A DNA stretch of 64,000 nucleotides from Pelagibacteraceae bacterium AG-390-O04 (GCA_003278065.1 QCHE01000001.1:62001-126000), one strand, 5' to 3'. Positions 49,173 to 60,119 are shown, counted from the stretch's first letter. Translations and numbers: made by a program. The notes: generated by a model not told the origin, from the letters alone.

Positions 49173-50275
49173 TTATTTACTCCTTTCACATAGTTTTTTT
49201 TATAAAAAGGTAATCCGCATATATTTGCAGGATACTTCTTTCCTCTTACTTCCAAAAATATTTTTGTATCCTTCTTTGAAAATTCATTCTCTACATAACC
49301 CATAGCAACAGGGCCATTAACACTTGGGCCAAATGTTCCACTCGTAATTTCACCAATGTGTGAATCTGATTGATTAAATATTTTTGTTTTTTCTCTTGCT
49401 ATTATTCTTCCTTCTGGCTTTATCCCTACTCTAATTTTACTTACACCATCATTTAGCTGTTTTGAAATTTTATTAAATCCAATAAAATTACCTTTAGAAA
49501 CTCTGTCTTTAGAAATAGCCCATTTTAAATTTGCCTCAACAGGAGTTTTATCTTTATCTAGTTCATGACCATACAAACATAAGCCTGCTTCCAATCTTAA
49601 AGTGTCTCTAGCTCCTAAACCAATTAGTTTTGCGCCCTTATCTATCAATTCTTTTGTAAATTTTTCGGACAATTCGTTTAATATAGATACTTCAAATCCA
49701 TCTTCTCCTGTATAACCTGATCGTGTAATATAAACTTTTTGATCATGAAAAGAGAACCAATTTCCAGACATAAAGTTGAGATTTGCAACCCCATAAATAA
49801 TATTATTCAGTATCTTTACTGATTTTGGTCCTTGAATAGCAATTAAAGATCTTTTTTCATCTAATAGCATCTCATATTTATCATTTAATAATTTACTCAA
49901 AATTTTAAAATCATTTTCTTTGCATGCTGCATTTAAAATTATTAAAAAACCTTTTTCTAATTTAGTAACAATTAAATCATCATAAATTCCTGCATCATCA
50001 TTCATTAAAAAACTATATTTAGAATGGTTGATTTTTAAATTTTTTAAATCTAATGGAAAAATTTTTTCTAAATCCTCAGTTAAATTATTATCTCCATATA
50101 TAAATAATTGACCCATGTGTGAAACATCAAAAATACCAGAGTGCGTCCTTGTAAATTTGTGCTCTTCAACAATACCTTCCGCATATTGAATTGGCATTTG
50201 ATAACCTGCAAACTCAACAAATTTCGCGTTATTATTTTGATGTAATTTGTATAAAGGTGTTTTTTTTATTTCCAT
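49169..50275 (-). CDS. gcvT: glycine cleavage T-protein (aminomethyltransferase)
   Basis: 368 aa; [37 protein letters not shown]. Confidence 0.96.
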   Translation of the reverse strand: MEIKKTPLYKLHQNNNAKFVEFAGYQMPIQYAEGIVEEHKFTRTHSGIFDVSHMGQLFIYGDNNLTEDLEKIFPLDLKNLKINHSKYSFLMNDDAGIYDDLIVTKLEKGFLIILNAACKENDFKILSKLLNDKYEMLLDEKRSLIAIQGPKSVKILNNIIYGVANLNFMSGNWFSFHDQKVYITRSGYTGEDGFEVSILNELSEKFTKELIDKGAKLIGLGARDTLRLEAGLCLYGHELDKDKTPVEANLKWAISKDRVSKGNFIGFNKISKQLNDGVSKIRVGIKPEGRIIAREKTKIFNQSDSHIGEITSGTFGPSVNGPVAMGYVENEFSKKDTKIFLEVRGKKYPANICGLPFYKKNYVKGVNK

Positions 50276-50290
50276 ATTAACTCTTTTTAC

Positions 50291-50433
50291 CCATCTGTAT
50301 ATTTGCCTGAGAGTATTACTCCTTCGGCGAGAATTAAATCTCTTTCCAGAGTTAATATGTTACGGTCCTTTTTGCCTGAGAGATTCCTGGGTGGTTGCTC
50401 CTTCGGCGCTACGATCTTCTGTAGTCTCTCCCG
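50291..50433 (-). promoter_or_regulatory. tandem (two-aptamer) glycine riboswitch upstream of gcvT
   Basis: Minus strand GGAGAGACTAC...GCGCCGAAGGAGCAACCACCC...TCTCTCAGGCAAAAAGGACCG linked to GGAAAGAGATT...CGCCGAAGGAGTAATACTCTCAGGCAAATATACAGATGG: two copies of GCCGAAGGAG ... CTCAGGCAAA. Confidence 0.95.
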
Positions 50434-50465
50434 TAAAACCATAATCTAACAACTGAGGGAGGATG

Positions 50466-51344
50466 TCAATGAGAAATAATTTTTTTATCTTTTTTCAAAA
50501 GTGTATAAAACTGCATTAAAACAGCAAAAAGAATTATAGCTCCTCCAATTAAACTAAATATTGAAGGTCGTTCGCTTACAAATAAAAAAGCCCACATAGG
50601 TCCGAGAACAGATTCGGAGAGCATTATTATACCAACCATAGCTGAAGGTGTTGTTCTTGCACCAATTGTTATAAATATAAAGCCAAATCCAATTTGAAAG
50701 AATCCTGCCAAGAATCCTAAAAATATATCATGATAAGAAATCATAATTTGATTAGAAAGAAAATATCCAATTAAACAACAGAAAATACCTGCTATAAATT
50801 GAGCTGGAACCATATCAATAGACGGGTACTTTCTTACGATTATTATCAATACCGCAAAAGATATCGGCATTGAAAATGCTGCTAAATTTCCTGTAAGCTC
50901 TCCTGGTGACAAAGAATTTCCAACCATAATCAAAACTCCTACAACAGCTAGGGTAATTGAAATTAATGTAATCAAAGAAATTTTTTCCTTTAAAAAAAAA
51001 TATCCAAAAATTGCTAGAAATAAAATTTGTAATGAGATGATAAAGTTAGTATTGGCGACTGTTGTACTATACATTGCAACTACATATCCACAGAAACCTA
51101 AAGATAAAATTGCACCAGCTATAAATCCAGGAAAACCTGATAAATAAAATGAGTTAAATATTTTTTTTTTATAAGTTATCAATAAAAATACTAAGACAGT
51201 GAGAGAAAAAAATATAGATCTCCAAAATAAAATTTGCCATAATGTGGCACCCTCAAAAGATTTTACAATTAAACCACCAAAACTTAAACTTACTGCTCCC
51301 AAAAAAACTAAAAAAGGGCCAGGTAAATTTTTAATTAAATTCAT
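50466..51344 (-). CDS. EamA/DMT-family transporter
   Basis: 292 aa, 10 TM, abuts pxpC. Confidence 0.85.
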   Translation of the reverse strand: MNLIKNLPGPFLVFLGAVSLSFGGLIVKSFEGATLWQILFWRSIFFSLTVLVFLLITYKKKIFNSFYLSGFPGFIAGAILSLGFCGYVVAMYSTTVANTNFIISLQILFLAIFGYFFLKEKISLITLISITLAVVGVLIMVGNSLSPGELTGNLAAFSMPISFAVLIIIVRKYPSIDMVPAQFIAGIFCCLIGYFLSNQIMISYHDIFLGFLAGFFQIGFGFIFITIGARTTPSAMVGIIMLSESVLGPMWAFLFVSERPSIFSLIGGAIILFAVLMQFYTLLKKDKKIISH

Positions 51345-52288
51345 TAAATTTGAGAAATTAAATTTTGTGTTTCCAAGTCATACAATTTAAATAATGTTTC
51401 TGCACTAGATAATTCAATTTCTTTAAATTTTATTTTTGATCCTGGTGTAAGTTGTACTAATTTGTCATAGTCTGCACTTATAACCACTCCTATTTTAGGG
51501 TATCCACCTATAGTTCCATGATCAGATAACATTATAATTGGATTTCCATCAGCTGGTACCTGAATTACACCTTTGATCAATCCCTCAGATTTAATGTTTG
51601 TATCAACTATATTTTCTATTTTAGGCCCCTCTAATCTCATTCCCATACGATCTGATAGCTTTGAAACAATAAATTCTTTTTCAAAAAAAAATTTTTTACC
51701 CTCGTCTGAAAAATAATTAAAATTAGTTCCTTTAATTACTCTTATGTTTTCTATTTTAGTATTTATATAATCTAACTTGTTATTATTTAGATTTTCATTA
51801 ATTTTTAAAATATTGATCTTTTGATTTACTTCAAATTTTTTTCCATTATTAGCACCTATATTTGCTTTAGTATTTATTGAACAACTCGACCATTGATATT
51901 TTAAATCTATTTGACCACCAATACCTAAATATCCATAAACAGATTTATTTGTAGAAATTATATCTATTTCATCTCCATTTTGGATATTAAATGTTTGATA
52001 ACATTTACCGTCAATAATTATTTCATTTCTTTTAATCTTAAAATATACATCACCAGTTATTGCAATATTAATTTTATCTCCATAGTATTTGAATAAAGGA
52101 CCTTGGTAAGCAAACTCTATAACTGGTTGATCTAATTTATTTCCAACTAATTTATTTACTAATAAAAAGTTTCTATTATCCATAGCACCACTAAATGGTA
52201 TACCTATGTGGTAAAGGTTATTTCTGCCTTGATCTTGAAAAGTTGTATTGATCCCTGCTCTAACAATTTCAAAATAATTTTTAGTCAT
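51344..52288 (-). CDS. pxpC: 5-oxoprolinase subunit C (KipA/biotin-dependent carboxyltransferase family)
   Basis: 314 aa; VRAGINTTFQDQGR, SDRMGMRLEGP, SDHGTIGGYPKIG. Confidence 0.9.
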   Translation of the reverse strand: MTKNYFEIVRAGINTTFQDQGRNNLYHIGIPFSGAMDNRNFLLVNKLVGNKLDQPVIEFAYQGPLFKYYGDKINIAITGDVYFKIKRNEIIIDGKCYQTFNIQNGDEIDIISTNKSVYGYLGIGGQIDLKYQWSSCSINTKANIGANNGKKFEVNQKINILKINENLNNNKLDYINTKIENIRVIKGTNFNYFSDEGKKFFFEKEFIVSKLSDRMGMRLEGPKIENIVDTNIKSEGLIKGVIQVPADGNPIIMLSDHGTIGGYPKIGVVISADYDKLVQLTPGSKIKFKEIELSSAETLFKLYDLETQNLISQI

Positions 52289-52955
52289 TGTAATTATGAT
52301 ATTGATCTTCAGTAATTTCTTTAAAAGTAATTAAGTCTCCTGGATTAATCAGATTCGGATCTTTTTCTTTAGAGTTATCAAAAATATTTAATGGAGAATT
52401 TCCTATAATATTCCATCCTCCAGGACTTTCATAAGTATAAATATTTGCGAATTGCTCAGTTAAACCAACAGATCCTTTTGGCACCTTAACTCTTGGTGTT
52501 TCAAGACGTTTTGCTCTCATATTGCTATCTAAATCTCCAAGGAACGGCATTCCTGCTATAAAGCCAGTCATGTAACAAAAAAATTCCTTATTAAAAAAAT
52601 TTCTATAAATATTTTCACGACTTATACTTAAAATTCTTTCTAATCTCTTTATATCCAATGAAAACTTCTCTTGCGTACAAACTGGAATTTCAACTTTTTT
52701 ATTTTTTAAATCTTTGATGTTAGTAACAGTTAAATTTTCAATAGTATTTTTAAGATCTTTAAAATTTGTTTTTTTTAAATCAAATGAAATTATGAGTTTA
52801 TTATACGATGGGGTTAGATTATTTATCCCCTCTATATTTTCATTTTGAATACTTTTAAAATATCTAATAACTTGTATATTTGTCTCCTTATTTACATCTC
52901 TGCCAAAATCACAATATAAAGCTGCGTCACCAAGATTTAATATATTTTTTATCAT
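52281..52955 (-). CDS. pxpB: 5-oxoprolinase subunit B (KipI family)
   Basis: 224 aa; GDAALYCDFG, TGFIAGMPFLGDLD, PRVKVPKGSVG, YTYESPGGWNIIG. Confidence 0.9.
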   Translation of the reverse strand: MIKNILNLGDAALYCDFGRDVNKETNIQVIRYFKSIQNENIEGINNLTPSYNKLIISFDLKKTNFKDLKNTIENLTVTNIKDLKNKKVEIPVCTQEKFSLDIKRLERILSISRENIYRNFFNKEFFCYMTGFIAGMPFLGDLDSNMRAKRLETPRVKVPKGSVGLTEQFANIYTYESPGGWNIIGNSPLNIFDNSKEKDPNLINPGDLITFKEITEDQYHNYND

Positions 52956-52976
52956 GCCATGTTATACTTAGAAATT

Positions 52977-53762
52977 ATGAGTATGGAAATTAATATAAAT
53001 TGTGATTTAGGTGAAAAATCAAAACATCATTCAAATAAACATGATCCAGATTTATTAGAAATCGTAAATTCAGCGAATGTTGCTTGTGGTTATCATGCAG
53101 GAGATGAAGAAACCATGAATCAAGTTATAAAAATTTCAAAAAAAAATGGTGTGAGTATTGGGGCTCATCCATCTTTTAATGATCCAGAAAATTTTGGAAG
53201 AGAAAGAATTAATTTAAATTCTTCTGAAATTACAAAACTTATTACAGATCAATACGAAATCCTTCAAAAGATAGCATCAAAACATGGAGAAAATGTATCA
53301 CACATGAAACCTCATGGTGCTTTAAATAATATGGCTTGTGAAGACATAGAATTGGCTACAACTCTAGCACAAACAATAAAGGGGATAAATAAAGATTTGA
53401 TATATTTAGTTCCAACTGGATCTAAAATGGAAGAGGCAGCTAAAAGGTTAGGTATGAAAATTGCTTGTGAAATATTTGCTGATAGAAATTATGAGGATGA
53501 TGGAAATCTTGTATCAAGAAAAAAGCCACATGCTTTAATTACTGATCCTGAACAAGCTCAAAAACATGTTTTAAAAATGGTAAAAACACAGTCACTTAAT
53601 TGTCACAGTGGAAAACAAATACCTTGTGAAATAGATTCTGTATGTATACATGGAGACAATATGAGTTCATTAGCTACTGCTAAGTCTATCAAAAATAACT
53701 TAATAGATAATGGGCTTAACTTAAAACCATTAAACAAAATGAAGAAATTTAGAAATGATTAA
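52977..53762 (+). CDS. pxpA: 5-oxoprolinase subunit A (LamB/YcsF)
   Basis: ININCDLGE, NVACGYHAGDEETM, GAHPSFNDPENFGRE; start 52977 or 52983 more plausible than track 52959. Confidence 0.92.
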   Translation: MSMEININCDLGEKSKHHSNKHDPDLLEIVNSANVACGYHAGDEETMNQVIKISKKNGVSIGAHPSFNDPENFGRERINLNSSEITKLITDQYEILQKIASKHGENVSHMKPHGALNNMACEDIELATTLAQTIKGINKDLIYLVPTGSKMEEAAKRLGMKIACEIFADRNYEDDGNLVSRKKPHALITDPEQAQKHVLKMVKTQSLNCHSGKQIPCEIDSVCIHGDNMSSLATAKSIKNNLIDNGLNLKPLNKMKKFRND

Positions 53763-54258
53763 AAAATTATTTATCACAATTTTATTATCTGTAACTTTAA
53801 TATCAAATTCTTACTCTGCAGGATCTAGTAGCAGCGGGGGTGAAAATGACGGCCAAAAAATTAAAACAAATTATGAAAAAGCTGTTAAATTAGTTAAATC
53901 AGCAAAAAAATTAGAAAAAAAAGGTAAAACAAAAAAAGCTGAAAAAAAATATTTAAAGGCTCAAAAATTATTAATAGCTTCAAATAAATCAAAACCAAAT
54001 AAACCTGACACATTAAATTACTTGGGTTTTACAACTAGAAAAACTGGTGATTTTGAAAATGGTGAAAAATATTATCTTCAAGGTTTAGCTATTGATCCAA
54101 ATCATATTGGTATTAATGAATATCTTGGAGAATTATATGTTGCGACTAACAGGCATAATCTTGCTGTTGAGAGACTAGAAGTATTAAAAAATTGTAATTG
54201 TGAAGAATATGATCAACTTAAAGCTATTATAGCTGGAGAAAAAGTTTCTAAATACTAA
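53755..54258 (+). CDS. TPR-repeat periplasmic protein
   Basis: 167 aa with signal peptide and TPR-like helices. Confidence 0.7.
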   Translation: MIKKLFITILLSVTLISNSYSAGSSSSGGENDGQKIKTNYEKAVKLVKSAKKLEKKGKTKKAEKKYLKAQKLLIASNKSKPNKPDTLNYLGFTTRKTGDFENGEKYYLQGLAIDPNHIGINEYLGELYVATNRHNLAVERLEVLKNCNCEEYDQLKAIIAGEKVSKY

Positions 54259-55565
54259 TTTAAATTTTTGACCATTTTTTCAGGCATCCACAAAGCAATT
54301 TCTGGAAAGATTACAACTAAAACTACTGCTAAAACCATTAACAAGAATAATGGAAAAGCACTTTTTGCGATATAACCCATATCTTTATTTGCCATGCCTT
54401 GAAGAACGAATAAATTAAATCCAACAGGTGGGGTTATTTGTGCCATCTCAACTACAATTACCAAAAATATTCCGAACCAAATCATATCAAATCCAGCTTG
54501 TCTTATCATTGGTTCTATAATTGCCATTGTTAATACTACAGCTGATATTCCATCAAGAAACATTCCTAAAATGATATAAAAAATCATCAAAACAAAAATT
54601 AAAACATAAGGTGATAAATTCATATTTTGTATCCACATTGCTAAATTTCTTGGTAAACCCGTAAAACCCATTGCTAAAGATAAAAATGTTGAGCCTGCTA
54701 AAATAAAAGCAATCATACATGATGTTTTTGTTGCACCTAATAAAGAGGACTTAAATGTATTTAAATTTAAACTTTTTTGAAAAAAAGATAGTATTAAAGC
54801 TCCTACAACTCCAAGAGATGCTGCCTCTGTTGCTGTTGCTATCCCGGTATATATTGATCCAATTACTGCTGAGATTAATATTATCACTGGTAAAAGTTGT
54901 TTAGATCTTTTTACTTTTTCCAAAAATGAATATTCTTCAAGAATTTTTGGCATATCTTTTTTATTGATTAATGACCAAATAATTACATATGACATAAAAA
55001 TTAAAGCAATCATTATTCCTGGAATAATTCCTGCAATAAACAATTTGGCAATAGACTCTTGAACTGCAACTCCATAAATTATCAAAATTATAGATGGTGG
55101 AATTAATAAACCTAACGTTCCAGATCCAGCTAAACTACCAAGTAAAATTTTTTCTGGGTAATTTCTTTTCCTCAATTCAGGAATAGACATTTTGCCTACT
55201 GTTGCAACGGTAGCTGCTGAAGAACCTGATATGGCTGCAAATAATGCACAACCCACAACATTTACATGAATTAATCCACCTGGAAGTTTTTGCATCCAGG
55301 GAGATAAGCCTCTAAACAAATTTTCAGAAAGTTTTGTCCTAAACAATATCTCTCCCATCCATACAAATAGCGGTAACGCAGTTAAAGTCCAAGAGGATGA
55401 GGTTCCCCATATTGTTGTGGCCATTGCATCACCAACAGGCCTAGAAGTAAATAACATCATTCCAACTGCTGATACACCGATCATGCTTAATGCAACCCAA
55501 ATACCTGATCCCAAAAAAAATAATAAAACACTTATAAAAAAAATTGTTAAAAGAATTTCAGGCAT
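54255..55565 (-). CDS. TRAP transporter large permease (DctM)
   Basis: 436 aa; PGGLIHVNVVGCALFAAISGSSAATVATVGKMSIPEL. Confidence 0.93.
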   Translation of the reverse strand: MPEILLTIFFISVLLFFLGSGIWVALSMIGVSAVGMMLFTSRPVGDAMATTIWGTSSSWTLTALPLFVWMGEILFRTKLSENLFRGLSPWMQKLPGGLIHVNVVGCALFAAISGSSAATVATVGKMSIPELRKRNYPEKILLGSLAGSGTLGLLIPPSIILIIYGVAVQESIAKLFIAGIIPGIMIALIFMSYVIIWSLINKKDMPKILEEYSFLEKVKRSKQLLPVIILISAVIGSIYTGIATATEAASLGVVGALILSFFQKSLNLNTFKSSLLGATKTSCMIAFILAGSTFLSLAMGFTGLPRNLAMWIQNMNLSPYVLIFVLMIFYIILGMFLDGISAVVLTMAIIEPMIRQAGFDMIWFGIFLVIVVEMAQITPPVGFNLFVLQGMANKDMGYIAKSAFPLFLLMVLAVVLVVIFPEIALWMPEKMVKNLN

Positions 55566-56048
55566 TTAATTTTCTTTAAATTTTAAAATAAATTGATGAA
55601 AAACACTTATGAAAAATATTGAAGATCCAATAGCTACACTGGTTTGAGGTATCCAAATTAAAATTTCATCTGCTCCCTCGCTTCTTTCTTGAAACTTGTA
55701 AGAAATAATTAACATCTTAATAAAATAATAAGCCAAATAACCAGAAAAAAAGCTAGCAATAGTTAAACACCATATTTCGACAATCTTTTTTTTTAGGCCA
55801 GATAGCTTTTCCAAAAAAAGAGTAATCCTTATATGACCGCCCTCCACAAATGTAAAAGCTAAAGCAAAAAACGATGCTGAAGCCATGCAATAACCGGAGT
55901 ATTCTGCTAGACCTCTTATATAAAAACCAAATATTCTTGATGAAATACCAATTAATATAAAAACTGCTACAAAAATTAAAAATATTGCAGCTATGTAACC
56001 AGAAAATTTATAAAGTTTATTTAAGTTTTTATCTAAAGATTTTAACAT
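55566..56048 (-). CDS. TRAP transporter small permease (DctQ)
   Basis: 160 aa, 4 TM, between DctM and DctP; SFFALAFTFVEGGHIRITLFLEKL. Confidence 0.9.
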   Translation of the reverse strand: MLKSLDKNLNKLYKFSGYIAAIFLIFVAVFILIGISSRIFGFYIRGLAEYSGYCMASASFFALAFTFVEGGHIRITLFLEKLSGLKKKIVEIWCLTIASFFSGYLAYYFIKMLIISYKFQERSEGADEILIWIPQTSVAIGSSIFFISVFHQFILKFKEN

Positions 56049-56054
56049 ATTGAT

Positions 56055-56084
56055 TTAAGGCCACTTAAATTTAAGTGGCCTTAA
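56055..56084. terminator. 30-bp perfect palindrome between dctP and dctQ (terminator/attenuator or mRNA-stabilising hairpin)
   Basis: TTAAGGCCACTTAAATTTAAGTGGCCTTAA. Confidence 0.7.
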
Positions 56085-56096
56085 TTAAAGATTTGA

Positions 56097-57068
56097 TTAT
56101 TTATATGCTGACAAAACAGCAGCTCCTCTTGAGCCGGCTTTTTGAGACCATTCTTTTGCCATTGTCTCTCCAACTTTTTCAAAATGAGCTTGTAGTGAAG
56201 AATTTACTTTACCTACTACCATTCCAGCATCTGCAAGAGCTTTTTTATCTCCAACATTACCTTGTTTTGATAATTGCCATCCTTTTCTTTCCGCCAAAGC
56301 TGCTTGTTTCATAACTAGATCTTGAGTAGCTTTATCTAATTTATTCCACGCATCTTTATTAACAATTATCATATTTTTTGGAAACCATGCTGCTATATCA
56401 TAAAAATATTTCACACCATTTTCCCAAATTTTAGAATTTTTTCCTGTAGTTGGTGATGTGATCATACTTTCAACAGCTCCTGTAGAAAATGCCTGACTTA
56501 TTTCAGCAGCCTCTATTTTTGTTGGGGCCATACCTGTTAACTCAGCAATTCTTATAGTTGCAGAATTGTATGCTCTAAATTTTAAACCTTTTAGATCATT
56601 AACTGAACTAATCTCTTTTTTGCTGTACAAACCTTGTGCAGGCCATGGTACTGCATAAAGAAAAACTAAACCCTTCTGATCTAATCCTTTGACTATCTCA
56701 GCTTTCGAAGCTTTATACAGTTTCATAGCATCAGCATAAGATGTCGCTAAGAACGGTTGAGAGTCCACTTCTAATAATGGATCCTCTTTACCTAAGGCTG
56801 ACATAAATCTTTCACCAATCTGAGCTTGACCAGTTCTTACTGCTCTAAAGATTTCTCCACCTTTAAACAATGATCCGCCAGGATGAGTAACGATTGTTAA
56901 TTTGCCTCCACTTTTTTCAGTTACATTTTTTGCAAATTCAGCTGCATTAGCAGAATGAAAGTTTCCAGCTCCATAAGCAAGAGCCATGTCCCATTTTTCT
57001 GCGTTAGCAAGATTAATTGACAAAATTATTGAAACTAAAATAGTACATAAATATTTAATAAACTTCAT
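56097..57068 (-). CDS. TRAP transporter substrate-binding protein (DctP)
   Basis: 323 aa, signal peptide; DLKGLKFRAYNSATIRIAELTGMAPTKIEAAEISQAFSTGAVES. Confidence 0.92.
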   Translation of the reverse strand: MKFIKYLCTILVSIILSINLANAEKWDMALAYGAGNFHSANAAEFAKNVTEKSGGKLTIVTHPGGSLFKGGEIFRAVRTGQAQIGERFMSALGKEDPLLEVDSQPFLATSYADAMKLYKASKAEIVKGLDQKGLVFLYAVPWPAQGLYSKKEISSVNDLKGLKFRAYNSATIRIAELTGMAPTKIEAAEISQAFSTGAVESMITSPTTGKNSKIWENGVKYFYDIAAWFPKNMIIVNKDAWNKLDKATQDLVMKQAALAERKGWQLSKQGNVGDKKALADAGMVVGKVNSSLQAHFEKVGETMAKEWSQKAGSRGAAVLSAYK

Positions 57069-57172
57069 TTATCCTCCATTTTTATTTAGATCATTTCATT
57101 ATGTATCAAAAAAATTATCAATAAAAAAATAATACTACTTTTGATTGAATTATTATTAGAATTAAATATTAT

Positions 57173-57793
57173 GTGTCTACTTTGTTAGAAGAAATACTCA
57201 TATTAGCTCAAATTATTTTTATAGATATTATTCTGGCTGCAGATAATGCAATAATCATAGGTTTGATTGCTGCAAATTTTGCCCCAAAAAATAGAAGGCA
57301 AATAATTTTGTGGGGTGTTGCTGGAGCCTTAATATTTAAAATCATTTTTGCATTATTCGCTACATACTTATTTAAATTTTACTTCATTAAAATTTTAGGT
57401 GGATTGCTTTTAATTTGGATAGTAAATGATTTAAGAAAAGACCTCTTTGAAATAAAAAAAGTAAAATCTCCAACAAAAAAATCTAAAGAACCATCATATA
57501 TTCAAAGTGTATATAAAGTCTTATTCGCTGATATAACAATTAGTTTTGATAATGTTATAGGTGTTGTTGGTGCTGCAAAAGGTAATTTTGGTTTTATGAT
57601 ATTTGGTCTCGTACTATCAGTAATTCTTACTGGGGCCATGGCCACATATCTCGCTAATTATATTCAAAAGCATTTGTGGATAGCTTATGTTGGCCTTGGT
57701 TTTATTCTTTTAGTTGCAATTCAATTAATTATTGGAGGACTTGCAGATTTAGATATCTTATCTATAAACGAACAGTTTAGAAAATATTTTTAA
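57173..57793 (+). CDS. TerC/YjbE family membrane protein
   Basis: 206 aa; IFIDIILAADNAIIIGL, FADITISFDNVIGVVGAAKG. Confidence 0.87.
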   Translation: MSTLLEEILILAQIIFIDIILAADNAIIIGLIAANFAPKNRRQIILWGVAGALIFKIIFALFATYLFKFYFIKILGGLLLIWIVNDLRKDLFEIKKVKSPTKKSKEPSYIQSVYKVLFADITISFDNVIGVVGAAKGNFGFMIFGLVLSVILTGAMATYLANYIQKHLWIAYVGLGFILLVAIQLIIGGLADLDILSINEQFRKYF

Positions 57794-58563
57794 TAGGAAT
57801 GTTTTTTAGATGGATATTTTTTAGATCTTACTTCCAAGGCATATTTTTTTAAGCCTAAATTGATATATTTTTTTATATTTAAGAATCTTTTAACAAATTT
57901 AATTTTTGTTTCGTTTAAACCAAGAAGATCATCTGTAACAAGGACTTGACCATCACAGTGTACTGATGATCCAATTCCAATTGTTGGAATATTCAAATTT
58001 TGAGTAATTTTTTTTGCTATTTGTGTTTTTACACACTCTAAAACAATTGCAAAAACTCCATTTTTTTCAAGTAAATTTGCATCATTAATTAATTGTTTTA
58101 TTTCTCTTTCGTTTTTACCTTTAGATTTAAATTTTCCTTTTACAGATTGAGGTAACAAACCAAGATGACCCATGACTGGAATTCTGTTTTTAATTAAAAA
58201 CTTTATTTGTCCAATAATTTTTCTTCCACCTTCTAATTTAACAGCATCACACTTTGTTTCTCTTAAAACTTTTTTAGCATTTTTTAATGCTGAAGTATTT
58301 GTATCATATGTTTTATAAGGCATGTCTACAACCATTAAGCTTTTTTTTACACCCAGCCTTACACTCTTGGAATGATTAATCATTTCTGTAAGAGTAACTT
58401 TCCTAGTTGTTTTATAATTGTACAATACCGAACCTAAAGAATCTCCAACTAAAACAATATCAACATGTTTATCTACTTCTTCTGCTATATTTTTTGAATA
58501 TGCTGTTAAACAAACAATTTTAGATTTATCTTTTTTTCCAATAATTTTTTTTATTTTATTCAT
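57790..58563 (-). CDS. panB: 3-methyl-2-oxobutanoate hydroxymethyltransferase
   Basis: 257 aa; [43 protein letters not shown]. Confidence 0.93.
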   Translation of the reverse strand: MNKIKKIIGKKDKSKIVCLTAYSKNIAEEVDKHVDIVLVGDSLGSVLYNYKTTRKVTLTEMINHSKSVRLGVKKSLMVVDMPYKTYDTNTSALKNAKKVLRETKCDAVKLEGGRKIIGQIKFLIKNRIPVMGHLGLLPQSVKGKFKSKGKNEREIKQLINDANLLEKNGVFAIVLECVKTQIAKKITQNLNIPTIGIGSSVHCDGQVLVTDDLLGLNETKIKFVKRFLNIKKYINLGLKKYALEVRSKKYPSKKHSY

Positions 58564-60119
58564 TCTAACTCAATAGTGCTTGGTGGTTTGGATGTAACAT
58601 CATAAACTACTCTATTTATTCCTCTTATGCTATTTACAATTTTGTTAGAAATCATTTGAATAAATGATTTTTTAAAATCATAAAAATCAGCAGTCATACC
58701 ATCTTCAGATGTTATTGCTCTTAACAAGCATAAATATTCATAAGTACGATTATCACCCATTACACCAACTGTTTTGACTGGAAGTAAAGCTGCGTAAGCT
58801 TGCCAAATTTTATTATAAAGACCATGTTCTTTTAAGGCTTTTATAAAATAAAAATCAGCTTCTTTTAAAATCTTTATTTTTTCACTTGTTATTATTCCTG
58901 GGATTCTAATTGCTAATCCTGGACCTGGAAAAGGATGTCTTGTGATTATTTCTTTACTTAAATTAAGCTCTAATCCAAGTTTTCTTACTTCATCTTTAAA
59001 TAAAAACTTAAGTGGTTCAACTAAACTAAGCTTCATTTTTTTTGGTAATCCTCCCACATTATGGTGAGACTTAATTTTGGAAGTTTCACTTCCTGTAACT
59101 GATTTACTCTCAATTAAGTCAGGATAAAGAGTACCTTGGGCTAAAAATTTTACATTCTTTAATTTTTTGGCATATCGTTCAAAAATTTTTATAAAAAGGT
59201 TCCCAATTATCTTTCTTTTTTTTTCAGGATCTGAGATATTTTTTAAATTTTTGATAAATTCTTTTTCAGCATTTACATAAACTAAATTAATCTTCAATTT
59301 CTTTTTAAAAGTAGCTATAACTTGTTTTTCTTCATTTTTTCTCAGCAATCCAGTATTTACAAAAATACAATATAACTTTTTACCTATTGCTTTATTTAGT
59401 AATTGAGCCACTACACTACTATCAACTCCTCCAGACAATGCACAAATTACTTTATCATTACCAACTTGATTTTTTACCTCTTTGATTAATTTAATCTTTT
59501 GATTTTTAACAGACCAATTCTTTTTTATCTTACATATTAAAAAAATAAAATTTCTTATTAATATTTTTCCATTCTCTGTATGGGTTACTTCAGGATGAAA
59601 TTGAACCCCATAAAAATTTTTTAACTCATTAGCAACAATTGCGAACTTAGAATTTTGGCTTGAAGCAATAACTTTAAAATTTTTTGGCAATTTGTAAACC
59701 TGATCAGCATGGCTCATCCAAACTTTTGTATATTTCTTTTTAAAAAAGTTTTTAGTTAATGGACTAGTTCTTTTTTTTAAAATATTGGCTAATCCAAATT
59801 CTCTATGTTTAGATTGTTTAACTTTTCCTCCATTAATTTTTGAGAGAATTTGATGGCCAAAACAAATACCTAATACAGGTATTTTTTTTTCAATTATCTC
59901 TTTATCAAATGAATACTTTTTAATTTCATAAACATTTAGAGGTCCACCTGATAAAATAATTCCTTTAACAGAACTATCTAAGTTTGAACTTTTAACTTTT
60001 TTATGACTAATTATTTCTGAAAAAACTCCAAGCTCTCTTATTCTCCTTGCGATAAGTTGTGTAAATTGAGAGCCAAAATCTATAATCAAGATCTTATTTA
60101 AACTTAGATCAAGACTCAT
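58560..60119 (-). CDS. guaA: GMP synthase (glutamine-hydrolysing)
   Basis: 519 aa; [50 protein letters not shown]. Confidence 0.97.
   Translation of the reverse strand: MSLDLSLNKILIIDFGSQFTQLIARRIRELGVFSEIISHKKVKSSNLDSSVKGIILSGGPLNVYEIKKYSFDKEIIEKKIPVLGICFGHQILSKINGGKVKQSKHREFGLANILKKRTSPLTKNFFKKKYTKVWMSHADQVYKLPKNFKVIASSQNSKFAIVANELKNFYGVQFHPEVTHTENGKILIRNFIFLICKIKKNWSVKNQKIKLIKEVKNQVGNDKVICALSGGVDSSVVAQLLNKAIGKKLYCIFVNTGLLRKNEEKQVIATFKKKLKINLVYVNAEKEFIKNLKNISDPEKKRKIIGNLFIKIFERYAKKLKNVKFLAQGTLYPDLIESKSVTGSETSKIKSHHNVGGLPKKMKLSLVEPLKFLFKDEVRKLGLELNLSKEIITRHPFPGPGLAIRIPGIITSEKIKILKEADFYFIKALKEHGLYNKIWQAYAALLPVKTVGVMGDNRTYEYLCLLRAITSEDGMTADFYDFKKSFIQMISNKIVNSIRGINRVVYDVTSKPPSTIELE

Noticed and set aside
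48917-49305. Overlapping + strand ORFs opposite gcvH/gcvT
   Set aside because: Antisense frames over conserved gcvH; no support.
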